Part shown: positions 53,001 to 64,000 of the stretch, piece after piece
Numbering within the stretch: the first letter of the stretch is position 1
Layout: each line of letters starts with the position of its first letter
Assembly: GCF_023856365.1 (NCBI RefSeq)
Contig: NC_064554.1
Coordinates: 10,827,801-10,891,800 of the forward strand
Direction of reading: 5' to 3'
Source: Brienomyrus brachyistius
Taxonomy: Eukaryota > Chordata > Actinopteri > Osteoglossiformes > Mormyridae
DNA length: 64,000 nt
Notes under the pieces: model-generated
Told to the model about the DNA's origin: nothing
What the model saw: the letters and a program-made list of their open reading frames with translations, nothing else
The model's database searches: none
Program-made: the position numbers and the translations under genes

Positions 53001-54375
53001 GTGCATAAGCGCAGCTGTGCTGAGCCAACGAAGAATACATAGTCACTGTAAGCAGCATCGGAGCACGAATTACATGACGTCTTCCAAACAAGTTATCAGC
53101 AATCAGAGTGGTGGCTGCGAGGGTTCGCTGAAAGTGAAAAATGACTTGACTGTTCTTTGGTAGTAGGTGGTTTAAGCAGAAAGAGATAATAGAAGTGACT
53201 GGTACTCGGTCAGATCCACAGCGATTCTATTTCCTTGCCATTTACCCTCAGCAATCCAGAACTTTACCCTTTCCTCTGGATCATGCTTGAGGGCCAGGGG
53301 CGAGAGGGCTGTGGGCGTGCTGGCGAGGAGACGGAGGGTGTCGCTGTATGCGATAAGGACAGGGCAGAGTGTATCAGAGGCTCCTTGGGAGAGGAGAGGA
53401 TAGAGGAGGGAGAGAAGAGAAAGCAGGAGAGCGAGTGACGGATGGAGACCCAAGAGTGTCAAGGTGAACTGAATGAAGCAGGGCTCAGAGGCAAGGGGTG
53501 GAGTGGAGATTCAGTTACGTGTCAGGATGAGGCCCCGATCCTGTCCAGCTTTGAAAGTAGGAGGAGTTTCTGGTTTCCCTTCCCTTGTGCCCCCTATGGG
53601 CAAGAAATTATAAAAAATATGCAGTTTTGCAGTGTTAGTCAAAATAACTACATGGCATTCAAATACAGAGTAACTAGAAAGAACTAAGACAGGTGTACAT
53701 TTGCAAGTTTTGTGGAAATTAGCAAACCTCTCCCCCCTCCCCGTGTGGGAAAGAGGGCAGTCAGACTAGGGATGTTCTTGGGGGGGGTGCAGGATTCTGA
53801 TAGAGCCAGGATGTGAGGGGCCAAATGCATTCTGAGGCTAGAGATTATATCAGTTTATACCATGGTGCTGTTGAATTTTCCAACCTGATTGGTTAGCAGG
53901 GTGGTGATTAATTTTCTATAGCACACATAGTGTCAGACGATCATATCAGAGTAGTAAACTGACGTGCTATCTGTAGTTCTATGTGAGTGACAAGATTAGC
54001 GTTCGACAAGTAAGCGCCCGGGGCTCTGGAGGTACAGAAGCAGCTGCTGTTTATACTGCACTTACCACACATTTGTACCTAAAGACATCATTTTCACAGT
54101 CAAAAATTCAAGAGATCATCTGCAAATATCTCAGTGATAACTTTTCCTGGATACTCTTTGTCAAACTTTTCTTTGTCGTTGCGGGGTTTGGAATTAAATG
54201 CAGAATTTCAAACCAATGACAGGCCTATGGTCTAAGCACCAGACGGTTGTTAACAACAGAGGCTTGGGTGAACCATGCTACTAACAGTCACTTACCAAGC
54301 AGAGCTCAGATGTTTGTCAGATCAACACGAGCGCTTTACATATCTTTGAGCTTCTTCTCTTGGCAGCAGGCTGAT
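47063..54375. other. Long gene-poor interval before il2rb
   Basis: About 7.3 kb with only short, unconvincing ORFs. At about 47740-47820 it holds a fragment with GGTTTGGGTTAGGATTAGG and GAGAGTCCCCATCAAAATAT, the same repeat type as the inverted stretch at 62745-62830. A purine-rich stretch lies at 53280-53440. In human, KCTD17 and TMPRSS6 lie between MPST and IL2RB; I found no exons of either here. Confidence 0.4.
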
Positions 54376-57300
54376 ATGGGGGCTGTGCATCTGAGTCTTC
54401 TGACCTTCCTGCTGAATCCCTGGATGGTTCTCTCCATTAAAAGTAAGTACATGCTACCCCTAAAAGACGCGGGATTGGATTCGTCCATCCTATGTTTTCG
54501 GGCTCCAAAACAGAACTTCTCAAGGCCTGTAGCTGGAGGCTCCAATTCAGCTCTTACCTATGACTCAATCAGGTGTCCATTCAAATACTTTTGATCGCAA
54601 TGACAGTGACACTTGTACCACGTTACTGACAGTATCCATTCTGAGGTAGCTCAGATCAGCAGTCTGCCCTCATTCTAAAGCTTGTGGTCGTCCCAAAGAA
54701 CGAGCTGAGTGTCACGGTGTACAGAAGTGAGCATGAGGGGAGGTACTGTCGGGATTACCCTTGGTGCCGAATGACTGTTGTGTCGTGATCTCTAATTGAC
54801 GCTTTCACGCAATGCTCTTCTCTAAGGAATGTGAAATGCATGACGATTTCTTTTGCCCCAAGATCTCACCTGTGTCAATGACTATATCAACAACATCACC
54901 TGTGTCTGGAACGCCTCCGCAGTGGGTCCAGGGGCGGTCTGCCATCTCCAAGGACAAAAGGCAAACAGGTGAGAATCGCTGAAGGGAAACCAGGTGGACG
55001 GGAACATATCTTACAGGAAGCTGAATATATTCTCCTCTGTCCCACCAGTGTCAGGACATGTGATCTGAAGCCTTTGATGGGATCAGACGGCACTTTGAGG
55101 GGCTGCCATCTTGTTTTTGTGTCAAATGTAAGTGTCGACAGCCCGACTCTCCCAGATGCATGGAGAGCCTTTCTCAGATGATATTGGTATCACACATATC
55201 ATGGGCTTGATGCAGAAAACTGGCCCCTCAGTTTACGGCTCGATGCTTCAGAAATTCCATCCTCCTCGCGGATGTTCTTTCTGTGAAGTTCTACCACATA
55301 AGAAAAAACCGGGGTGCTTGTTTAATGCCATATTTGTGTCGAACCAAAAGAGTAATTAAATTTTGTAATAATTAAATAAAATGGTGAGTCTCACAGGGAC
55401 GAGTGTATCGACAGGAAATCCACTGTAACATGGGGAAAATGCAGATGCTTCACAGGGTTTGGAAACCGAACCCAGGACCATACAGGTGCCTGGCTACCGT
55501 GCAATTTACCGTCAATTTCTTATTTAAAAATGCACAATTAGCCTAAAGGTAAAAATGTAGTGTCATTAGGAATGAACCTGCGCAGCCTATAAATACATTG
55601 GTGTGACTGAATTGTTACCGTAGATCTTCGAATCGCTTACTGTGATACGGGGGAGCTGGATCCCTTCCCAGGAGGATGAAAAGATGAATCATCTGGACTA
55701 TTTACCGTCTTTATTAACGTAACTTTCCTTCCTTCCAGCGATTTATTTCTCTGGACAAGATACCACTTAATGTTACATGTAACAACTCTACCATGGTCAG
55801 GATGCACAGATACTCACCAGCAAATTTCAGTGAGTTTCCCTGCCACTTTTCTCTGCCCTAAAGTGGTGTGTTAACTATTTTGTTAAATCGGCATAAAAAT
55901 ATGGGTGTGTCTGACTGGACGTTTGGTTTAATGTGTGCATGTTTGCTTTTGGCAGTCAAAATGCATCCCCCCGGCAGGCCTATCGTACTCAAGTCCAACG
56001 TGTCATGGAGTCCCGGTCACCCCTTGTCATCTTACATATTTACTTACAAGTTTCAAATGCAGTTCAAGCTTGAGAAACATGGATGGGAGGTAAGCGTTTA
56101 GAAGGAATCCGTGGGTGAGACTGGGCGCCATACTGGTGCATCCACTATACCCGTTTTAATTTCCCATACGGCATGAATTTATCGCACCAATGTATCGTTT
56201 GTTGCTAGAAGCACTATTGATCGCTGTATTGAGAGGGGACCCCTGTTAACTGTGCGTACGCTCAGTTTTAACTTTATAACGTAATGTAACAATTCTCCGT
56301 ATGTAACTGTTCAGCATGATAATATTTATATCTACTGCTTCAGTCTGTGCCTGAAAATGTGGATTACGTATAATATAACTAAGTGTGCAGTTAAATGCGT
56401 ATCGGATAAGCAAAATCCCTAATATTATTGATTTATTACGGTAATAATTACTAAATTCATGCCAGTTAAACAAACATGTTGTTATCAATCTAAATATTTG
56501 GGAATAATTAATAAATCATGTCACCATCTAGCTAAATTAATCTAATAAAATATGTTAATGAAACAATTATAGAGCTAAACATACAGGTGTAGTCAGTAAC
56601 ATGTCGCTATCTGGCTGAATATACGTCAATAATCAAATCAAAGTTAGTTATAGGCCGACTATCTAGCTAAAGGTATGCAATTTATATAATAACAAAAAAC
56701 ATGTTTTAAAATGTGAAAATTTTATTGACGTAAACGCTTGTGCTTAAGGGTGAAAAATAGACATTTTCGGCGGTAGTTCCCAGCACTATGGGGAAGCAGG
56801 TTAAGAGGCATTTCGGCAGGGTGGCCGTCAGCTTTGGGGGGCGATGAGCATGTGGTTTGCTTCTGCTTCTCAGCAGGCGCAGGACGTCACCACTGAACTT
56901 AAAAAGTGGGTGGAGCTAAATGAAGACATGCTGGAGAAAGCGGCGCTGTATCAGGCCCGGGTCCGGGTTCGTCCGGAAAAGGACCTCTTAGGGGTTTGGA
57001 GCGACTGGAGTCCCACCGCTTCCTGGAGGTCAGAGGTTGGGAATCTTCCCTCCTCACAAGGTATCGTGCCATTAATGCTGGGTGATCGTACACCCATATA
57101 TTTGGCTGTGAAATTTGTTGATGTTGCATATTCATCAGTGGCATGGTTTGGAATTATGTGTAAGAAGATAATCTGGATGCTGACGGTTCTGATGTCCTAG
57201 GCTTTAGCTGGACTGTGGAGATCCACGTGGGGCTCGTGGTCAGCTTCGTGATCGTAGTGATTTTCGTGGTTTTCCTTTGCTGCACCTACCAGGAGAAATG

Positions 57301-58820
57301 GTGAGGGTCACCTGCGGATCTCACATGACCCAAGGCTGTGTGACCTGCCACTGCTCATTTTCTCTCTCCCCCGTCCTGTTGGCAGGTTCTACCAGGATAA
57401 ATGTCTGCACGTTCCCGACCCCTCGAAATACTTTGCCAGCCTCCACTCTATTCACAAGGGAAACTTCCAGGTACCCAGGGTTACGCACAGGCTTGTCTCA
57501 TGTGTATATCAAAAGATTAACGAAATGTGGTTTAACGCAAATAGTTTTAACATGTCATAGTTTGTCGTACCATCTTAAATGGTGTCTCTGTGATAAAAAA
57601 AAGCTTCACACTCATGAGTTCAAGGAAGAACTCCACCACACCAAAAGCCCCGGTTTCCTTGGGAAGTGTCTTTTGAGCGTCGGCCCTTGGTGTGGTTTCT
57701 TTGCTTCTTTGAGTCCCCGTCAGTGACGGATGCAAATGGGTGTGGACTCTCACCTGATCTCAGCGAGTGCTTGGGGTGTGATACCGGAAGGGTGCTTGAG
57801 TATTCTTGACGTGCAGAACATCATCAGAGTATCTAGAACAGATGATGGCTGAAAGCCAGCCTCCATTTGCACATTTACTGTGTTTACAACAGAAAGGTGT
57901 AACTATGGCAACTGTGTAAATAGGAGGCTAGTTGATGGGGGGGGTAATATTGAAATGCCAAAGATGCTTTTGTTTTACCACTTAGATAGATCTCTGTTGC
58001 TGAAGGCCTTAACAATGATGCTTCCTTGGCGGTTTGGAGGTGGCAGCTCTCCGCTGCCGTTACCCGCATCTCAAAGCTCTCCTATTCTCCACAGAAATGG
58101 TTAAGTCCCATGTTCTCACCGGAGTCTTTCGACATTCTATGCAACTCCGAGGATATTTCGGTGCTGGAGATCTCCAAAGAGAAAGTCACCCCAACCTACC
58201 TGGAGTTCAGCAACCTGGCCAAACAGTGGGACAGTAGTGGTCATTCCACCTTCTCCAACTTAGGATACCTATATTCCAAGTACCCCAGCTCCTATGAGAT
58301 CGAGCCCTGCTCCGTCTACTTCAGCTACCAGTCGGGTGAGGGTCTCCTCGGAGGAGAGCAGTGTGAGGACGATAGCTGTTATGAACCTACTCTTCAAACG
58401 AGCACCTCCTATGAGTGTCTAGCGAAGATAGGAGACTTCCAGAGGCATGCTGAGGGGCCCGACTCAGGCTTCGGGACTGGCCAGGAGGATCAAGAAATGG
58501 AGGAGAATGAAGAGGAGAAGGTGGAGCCGAGCAGACTTGGAGAATCAGCACACTGGCCTGCTTCTTCTGTGGCATGTCCTCCATCTAGAGCATCCGTCTT
58601 TCCTGCAGCCTCCTCTCAGCCCTTCCACAGCTTCCCACAGCTGCCCTATCCCGTTCCCTGTGACCTAGGTTTAGCAGATAGGCCCAGCGCCGCCGTGGAA
58701 TCATTTGGTGTAACCCCCGGCAGGTTCTCCTCAGTGAAACTGGAGCCCTCCAAAGGCGGATACCTGTCACTGCAGGACATGGAGCTCCCTGGAGGCAACA
58801 AGACCATCGGGAAAGCTTAA
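54376..58820 (+). CDS. il2rb: Interleukin-2 receptor beta chain
   Basis: Type I cytokine receptor shared by IL-2 and IL-15, signalling with the common gamma chain through JAK1/JAK3 and STAT5 in lymphocytes. Exons: 54376-54442, 54863-54968, 55049-55127, 55739-55829, 55956-56089, 56877-57060, 57201-57300, 57386-57470, 58095-58820; 1,572 nt, 523 residues. Visible in order: signal peptide (MGAVHLSLLTFLL), N-terminal fibronectin domain with NLTC and NITCVWNAS, the WSDWS box at 200-204, a transmembrane segment at about 230-250, Box 1 (HVPDPSKYF, 262-270; human NTPDPSKFF), KWLSPMFSPESF, the acidic EIEPCSVYFSYQSGEG region and a C-terminal YLSLQDM (Tyr505) like the human STAT5 docking site YLSLQEL. 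Exon 6 could start 3 nt earlier (CAG/CAG acceptor). Confidence 0.92.
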
Positions 58821-59242
58821 AAGCTAATCAGGATAGGGTCAGTTTATGAATGGACGTCTTGCGAATTTTTGCAGTCGTCCTCATAAGCTCTGTCAGAAAG
58901 GACAGACGTTGTGGGGGAGTGTTCCCTTACCGTTACACTGAGGTTTGCACCACAGATTGTACAGACCATGCTGTCTTTCAGCTCTGTAACTCTTTGCTCC
59001 CTGCAGACACCGTGCCAAATGCCGCAGGTTAGACAGACTTATAGGAGTCCTATAGGAGTGTGGGAAGGTGGTCCATCTTTTTATGGAGAGCATTTGGGTG
59101 CAGGAAGATCACATGCAGTCACGGCACGAGGGCTGTCCTGCCTCCTGTATTCCACGCAAGCTGCCCATGAACTTGTGTCATAATCAATGACAAAAAAGCA
59201 GAATCTTTTAATCATATTCACTTAATTGCTTTTCATTGCATT

Positions 59243-59485
59243 AATAAACTCTCCATTTGAAATTTATTTGAGATGAAGTGTATGGATGCTGTGGATTTGT
59301 ATGTACAACATGTTCATGTGCTGTATGCTTGTCCCTTTTAGGCAATTAAGTTGGTATTTTTCCTTTTTTTTTAACTTTCTGTGAAATACTGTCATAGTTT
59401 GAAAGTAAACAAGCCTTTGTATAGTATGTTTTATATGCTGTTAGCTGACTCAGCTTCTGGGCTGACTGTATGAACTGAAAATAAA
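59243..59485 (+). terminator. Candidate polyadenylation signals of il2rb
   Basis: AATAAA occurs at 59243-59248 and again at 59480-59485, giving 3' UTRs of about 0.44 or 0.68 kb. Confidence 0.5.
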
Positions 59486-59927
59486 TGATACGCTGCCCAT
59501 TTTCGAGCAGCTTGCCAGCGCCTTTCTGGCTTTTGGAGCGTGAGTGTGCGCACGGTGAGCACTGTTTGGTGACCACGGTTTGGTGTGTGCGGTGTGACCT
59601 TTAACAGAGACAAAACTCAGGTGGGGGAGAGGGGAGGGGTGGCTGTTGGGGGGCCATCTGTTCTGAGTGCAGAACCAGGGGTGGAGACAGGAAATAGACG
59701 ATGTTTTTCTAAAATGTATGCAACGTCAAACCCCCTCTACCTTGGGCCGCTTGCATTCCTGGGAGCGCTCGTAGCCCAGTAGCCTCCTCCCGAAGCACAG
59801 AACATTTTGGGATTGCGGGCAGTTAGGGGGGTGGGGGGCGATCAAAAGTTCAGATTAGAGAGAAAGAAGTGGGAAAAGGGTAGGAAAATGTACTGAAAAT
59901 GCTAAATGAAAGCAGACACCTCTGGTA

Positions 59928-59958
59928 CGAGAGAGAGAGAGAGAGAGAGAAGGAGAGG
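59928..59958. repeat. GA microsatellite
   Basis: About 12 GA units followed by further purine-rich sequence. Confidence 0.9.
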
Positions 59959-60944
59959 GAGGAAGAAAAAACAAAGAATAAAGTCAGAGAAAAATAGCTG
60001 GAACATGCAAGCTTTCTTAGGCCAGCATGCGTGGGCAGCTACGTTATCTGACTGCAAATTCTGGGCTAAATACTTTCTGACCACCAGCTCCAATCATTTC
60101 CCTGACAGCTATTTAAAACAGGCGTGCGCATGTGACACGTCGTCCCTGCCGTTGCTCCCAGCATGGTAAAGCCGGTGGGTAAAGCCGGGTCGAGTACAAT
60201 GGCTCGCCTGCAGGCAGGGATGTCATGGGCGCTGATGCGGGCACGGCCCTCACTGTCTGTGCGTGTCTGCAGTCATCCAGTCGTTACTTCACTGAGAAAC
60301 TGACTAACGAAATCTGCCCACGCCTTTTGTGCCTGAAGAGAAAGAAATCTCACCTAAGGAAGAGAGAAATGACTCATATTCTCATTCGCCAGAATCTTTC
60401 TCTCGCAGTCAGGACAGAAAAGTGTACCTGTTATTTTTATTATCTTATACTGGATACTAATTTCTGAAAACCGTGCGGAATAGCTTTTCTATGAAAAACA
60501 TATTTACAGCGTACGGTTAGCAGCTAAATAATAATGTTTCCCAGCAGCTACATCCAGGCGGCATTTAGACGAGTGCAAATTATTAAGCTGTTACAATTAA
60601 AGGCTGCTGCAGTCACTGATGCTACTTAGAGGAAACAGCTTGTGAATTTCCATACACACATAATATTTCATATTTGTGGTCCTGGACGGGCACCCAGGAT
60701 GTCACAGTGTCACCTAGGATGTCCTCCAGGCTGACTGCAACCCTTTACCAGGCAAGAGATTATGGAAGATGGATATTTCATTAATACTCATCAGAGTATA
60801 GTTCTGATTATTTTTTATCAAGTTCTGAATATTTTTAAAAACATAAGCCAAAATCATCATGTTTCAATGTTTTTACCTTTATCCTCTACATAAAAAAAAA
60901 AAAATCTCCAAACAACCTTGACCAGGATGAGCAGAGCAGTTATC

Positions 60945-61010
60945 GGATGGATGGATGACTGAATGGATGGATGAATGACTGAATGAATGGATTGATGGAT
61001 GGAAGAATAA
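60945..61010. repeat. ATGG/ATGA tetranucleotide repeat
   Basis: Imperfect GGATGGATGACTGAATGG units. Confidence 0.85.
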
Positions 61011-61057
61011 TTCATATGTAGTCACTTATGTTTTCATTATGGAAGCCAGAGTAACAT

Positions 61058-61222
61058 TGCACGTACACTAACACGCACATACACTAACACGCACATACAC
61101 TAACACGCACGTACACTAACACGCACATACACTAACACACACATACACTAACATGCACATACACTAACATGCACATACACTAACATGCACATACACTAAC
61201 ACGCACATACACTAACACGCCA
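61058..61222. repeat. 16-bp minisatellite
   Basis: Units of the type ACACTAACACGCACAT repeat about ten times with ACG/ATG and CAT/CGT variants. Confidence 0.9.
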
Positions 61223-62708
61223 CAAATGTCATGCTGGGCTGCAAGGCTATTAACAGATGCTGACTGACAATCTGAATTCAATGTTTCTCCTCAAAGAAGC
61301 ATTTTTTTCTGCTACTGTGTCTTGCACTTGACGTCACCTTGATTTGGCTGAGATATGAATGCCTGGAAAACCCCAAAACACCTCCCCCGTATCTCAGCCA
61401 TGATCAGCTATGAGTTAATATCCAGAAGATCTAACTTTCACAGCTGTCCTGAGAGACGTGAGAGGGGACAGGGGACAGAGCACCCCCCCCCCCTCCCTGT
61501 TCCCATGGGCATAAACTGGGTAAACCACTAATCTGAACTACACCACCTCTCTCCTTAAAGATACAGCCCCAGTATATTTTAGGAGACACAAATGTACTGT
61601 AATGTCTCTGGTGTTCGTGGGATTTGAGCCCATTAATTGACCAGATGAAAAATCTTTTTTGCACTCCTCTGGCAACTGAATCGTGTATCTGAAAGGTGGC
61701 TCTGGGAAAGCTTTTAATGAGAATTTCAAAGACAATAAAATGGTAGGTGGGGGTGGAGGTATTAATTATGGGAGTGCATCTATATAGAGCTATACATGAC
61801 AATTCAGGGGATGCCACTTGACACAGGTCTAGTACAAAGATTGACATCGGCAGTTTCATCGGAAGGCTGCTGTTTTATAGTGGGAAATGTGCAGGAAAAT
61901 GATGCAATTCGTCTCATCAGGTGCAGGAAATGAGGTCACCCTCCCACGGCTCTCCTGTCAGCTCCCAGAGGTTTGCAGTGTGACTCAGTGACATTTTCCA
62001 GTATCTTGTCTCCTAAAAGTGCATAGAGATTCTGGTGCCCTGCACTGCATGCTGGATGTGAATCTAGAGCCCTTAATATAATCTAGAACCCTGAATGTGA
62101 ATATAATAAGGAAGGATCAGGTCAAAGATCAAATGGAGAAATTCTCTGCAGTATTCAGGTTTGAGTACATGTGTGGGTTTGCATGGCGATGTTCTGTTTA
62201 CACAGGGTGTCTAAATGTGTGTGACCACGTTTAGCGTCACCAACTCTCGGACAGTGGTGGCTCATTTGAAACAGGGCTGGTGACAAATATCGAGTGCATT
62301 GAACACAACAACAGTAACAGCAGATGACATCCCTCAAATGTAACAGGTTTGACTATCACTTATTCTACCACCTACTGGTCTGTGGCAGTCAGTCTCTGGC
62401 TCTTTCGAGGAGGATTTTTGATGCATTCTTCTGGAAATAAAGAAATTGACCTCTCGAAATCTTGCAGGATTTTAAAGTGTTGATGTCTGATTAAGGCCTG
62501 GGAAGAGTCTCTCCGTAAATCATTTCCTTGGACATACATGTACGACTTGGCACACAACTGTATCAAGTGTGTTTAACGTGTGACACAATCACATAAGTAC
62601 TGTAAATAACCAATGACACTAATGTGTGAACGTTCACAGCAAGTAAATGATGTGAATGGCCCCACTGCAAATATAATATCCATGAAATATTGATCTGTGT
62701 TTTCTTGG

Positions 62709-62709
62709 C

Positions 62710-62741
<32 letters not shown>

Positions 62742-62830
62742 TTTGTATTCATATCTTTGTGGGGACTCTCCATTCATTTCTATGAGAAAACCCTAATCAC
62801 AACAATGACGACCTTAACCTCTACCCACTC
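62709..62830. repeat. CA microsatellite with adjoining dispersed repeat
   Basis: A (CA)n run at 62709-62738, followed by TTTGTGGGGACTCTCCATTC and ATGAGAAAACCCTAATCACA. The same text in the opposite orientation flanks 47740-47820, so this is a dispersed family carrying its own microsatellite. Confidence 0.7.
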
Positions 62831-63499
62831 TGACTTAAAATAAAAGTTTCTTCAAAGACACAAGCCAAAAGATGGAGAAAAAGTGAAGGAAGTAATACTG
62901 CCGTCTTATTCTTGGTCCTACTTTTGCATGAGCATCAACAATCAGATACAGACGTCCGAAACCATTATCTGCTGGAGATAGCAATCTGTACAGTGGATGT
63001 TTATACACGTTAACCCGGTCACCCCTCCTTTTAGTCTTAGTGCTTGAACTTTCCCCTGAGGTTCTCCTGCTGCTGCAAGATCAACACCTGGGGGCTGAAT
63101 GATTTTAGAGCATTCTCAGTTGCCATGGGAACAGCACTGGGACTGGAAAAACAGACGGACGGTGGGGGGGGGGGTGGGGGCAGTCTGCAGAGTTTTTTAA
63201 ACCAGGGCGTCTCACAGGGAACAAACATAACACAGAGAAACAGATGGAGAGAGCAGCAAGCAAAAAGGAAAATGGAGCAAAGACTATAGGACAGTGAGAT
63301 CCATTGGTCAGTGTGAGAATCCAGAACTGGGGGAAATGGACCGGTTATGGAAAGAGCAGCCTGAGCATAATTACATAACATCCAATGGGGTCAGACAAAG
63401 GGCCCCGAAGTCAGTAACACACTCCAGATGGATGCCTGATCCCCACGTAGTGAGAGCTGCATGACACAGCTTCACCTCTGATGGTGGCATCCATAATGA

Positions 63500-63650
63500 G
63501 GCGAAGCCAGAACAACAAGGAAGCTGAAGGAAATAAGAACCGAAACAAGGAAACTGAAGCGGGACAAGAACAGAATCAAAGAAGCTGATGGAAAAAAGAA
63601 CAGAAATAAGAAACCAAAGCAGAAAAAGAACAGAATAAAAACATAATAGC
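63500..63650. repeat. Purine-rich tandem-like stretch
   Basis: Degenerate repetition of AAGAACAGAA and GGAAGCTGAAG-type words over about 150 nt, ending at the left junction of the second CR1-like copy. Confidence 0.6.
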
Positions 63651-64000
63651 GGGTAGTTATGAGAAGCACAATGTCACAGTGGGCCTGCGTTCATAGTGGG
63701 GTACCGCAGGGTTCAATTTTAGGACCACTATTGTTCCTAATTTACATTAATGATATTGGCAGCAATACATGCAGTAAACTGGTGAAATTTCCAGATGACA
63801 CCAAGGTGGGTGGTGTAGCAGATACTGATCTAGCAGCACAGAGACTACAACGGGATCTTGATTTAATGAGCGACTGGGCTGATACCTGGCAGATGAAACT
63901 TAACATAGATAAATGTAAGGTACTCCATGCAGGGAGCAGAAATATAAAGTACAGATATTTTATGGGTTCCACTGAAATAAAGGTAGCTGATTATGAGAAA
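63651..64000 (+). mobile_element. Second CR1-like LINE copy, cut by the window end
   Basis: The sequence aligns closely with 6757-7080 of the first LINE and encodes the same RT region ([38 protein letters not shown]). The catalytic motif reads FPDDTK instead of FADDTK because of a G-to-C change, so this copy is probably inactive. It is 5'-truncated at about 63651 and continues beyond the window. Confidence 0.9.

Larger units (their letters stand above)
59490..63500. other. Gene-free flank with simple repeats
   Basis: No exon recognised. It contains several simple repeats listed separately: (GA)n near 59930, a GGAT/GAAT tetranucleotide tract at 60945-61010, a minisatellite at 61058-61222 and (CA)n at 62709-62738. 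Confidence 0.4.

Noticed and set aside
53172..53462. 96-codon minus-strand ORF with a leucine-rich start
   Set aside because: It resembles a signal peptide, but the start is TTG rather than ATG, no splice partner was found, and the stretch is a low-complexity purine/pyrimidine-biased tract.

Overview
This window looks like nuclear DNA of a ray-finned fish. The genes have many short exons with GT-AG introns. The proteins are closest to teleost and other vertebrate families. There is a vertebrate-type tRNA-Lys, and the repeats are CR1-like LINEs, hAT and Tc1-like relics, SINE-like tails and CA microsatellites. Most recognisable genes have human counterparts on 22q12-q13 (ADSL, ATF4, APOL family, MIEF1, MPST, IL2RB), so this is a rearranged fish equivalent of that region. 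I could not place it to species.

Layout: adsl (minus, 1.2-5.3 kb, 13 exons, purine synthesis); a 5'-truncated CR1-like LINE with an open reverse transcriptase frame, inserted inside an older repeat (5.9-8.3 kb); atf4 (minus, 9.6-12.2 kb) with its upstream ORFs; an apolipoprotein L family gene with a chain of proline-rich exons (minus, 13.4-20.4 kb), its introns filled with hAT relics; a nothepsin/cathepsin D-like aspartic protease (plus, 21.0-23.9 kb); mief1 (minus, 26.5-30.1 kb) with the LYR-motif microprotein ORF in its leader; a very large multi-enzyme gene (plus, 33.7-39.0 kb); tRNA-Lys (minus, 40.6 kb); mpst (plus, 41.4-42.5 kb) behind an 80-bp tandem repeat; about 12 kb with repeats but no gene I recognise; il2rb (plus, 54.4-58.8 kb); then simple repeats and a second CR1-like copy cut by the window end.

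The most unusual item is the 33.7-39.0 kb gene. Three exons encode one predicted 1,586-residue protein that joins a carnitine/choline acyltransferase, an isoaspartyl peptidase/asparaginase (Ntn hydrolase), two HIT-like domains and an asparaginyl-tRNA-synthetase-like catalytic domain without a tRNA-binding OB fold. I do not know a named gene with this architecture. Acyl transfer, amide hydrolysis, adenylate handling and aminoacyl adenylation in one chain suggest a small-molecule pathway built on aspartate/asparagine chemistry; that role is inference.

Two classic translational-control layouts are also intact: the atf4 uORF0/uORF1/uORF2 array, with uORF2 overlapping the atf4 start and split by an intron just after its ATG, and the 70-codon MIEF1 microprotein ORF upstream of mief1. 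Exon coordinates were worked out by hand from reading frame, splice sites and remembered family sequences; every multi-exon CDS below sums to a whole number of codons.
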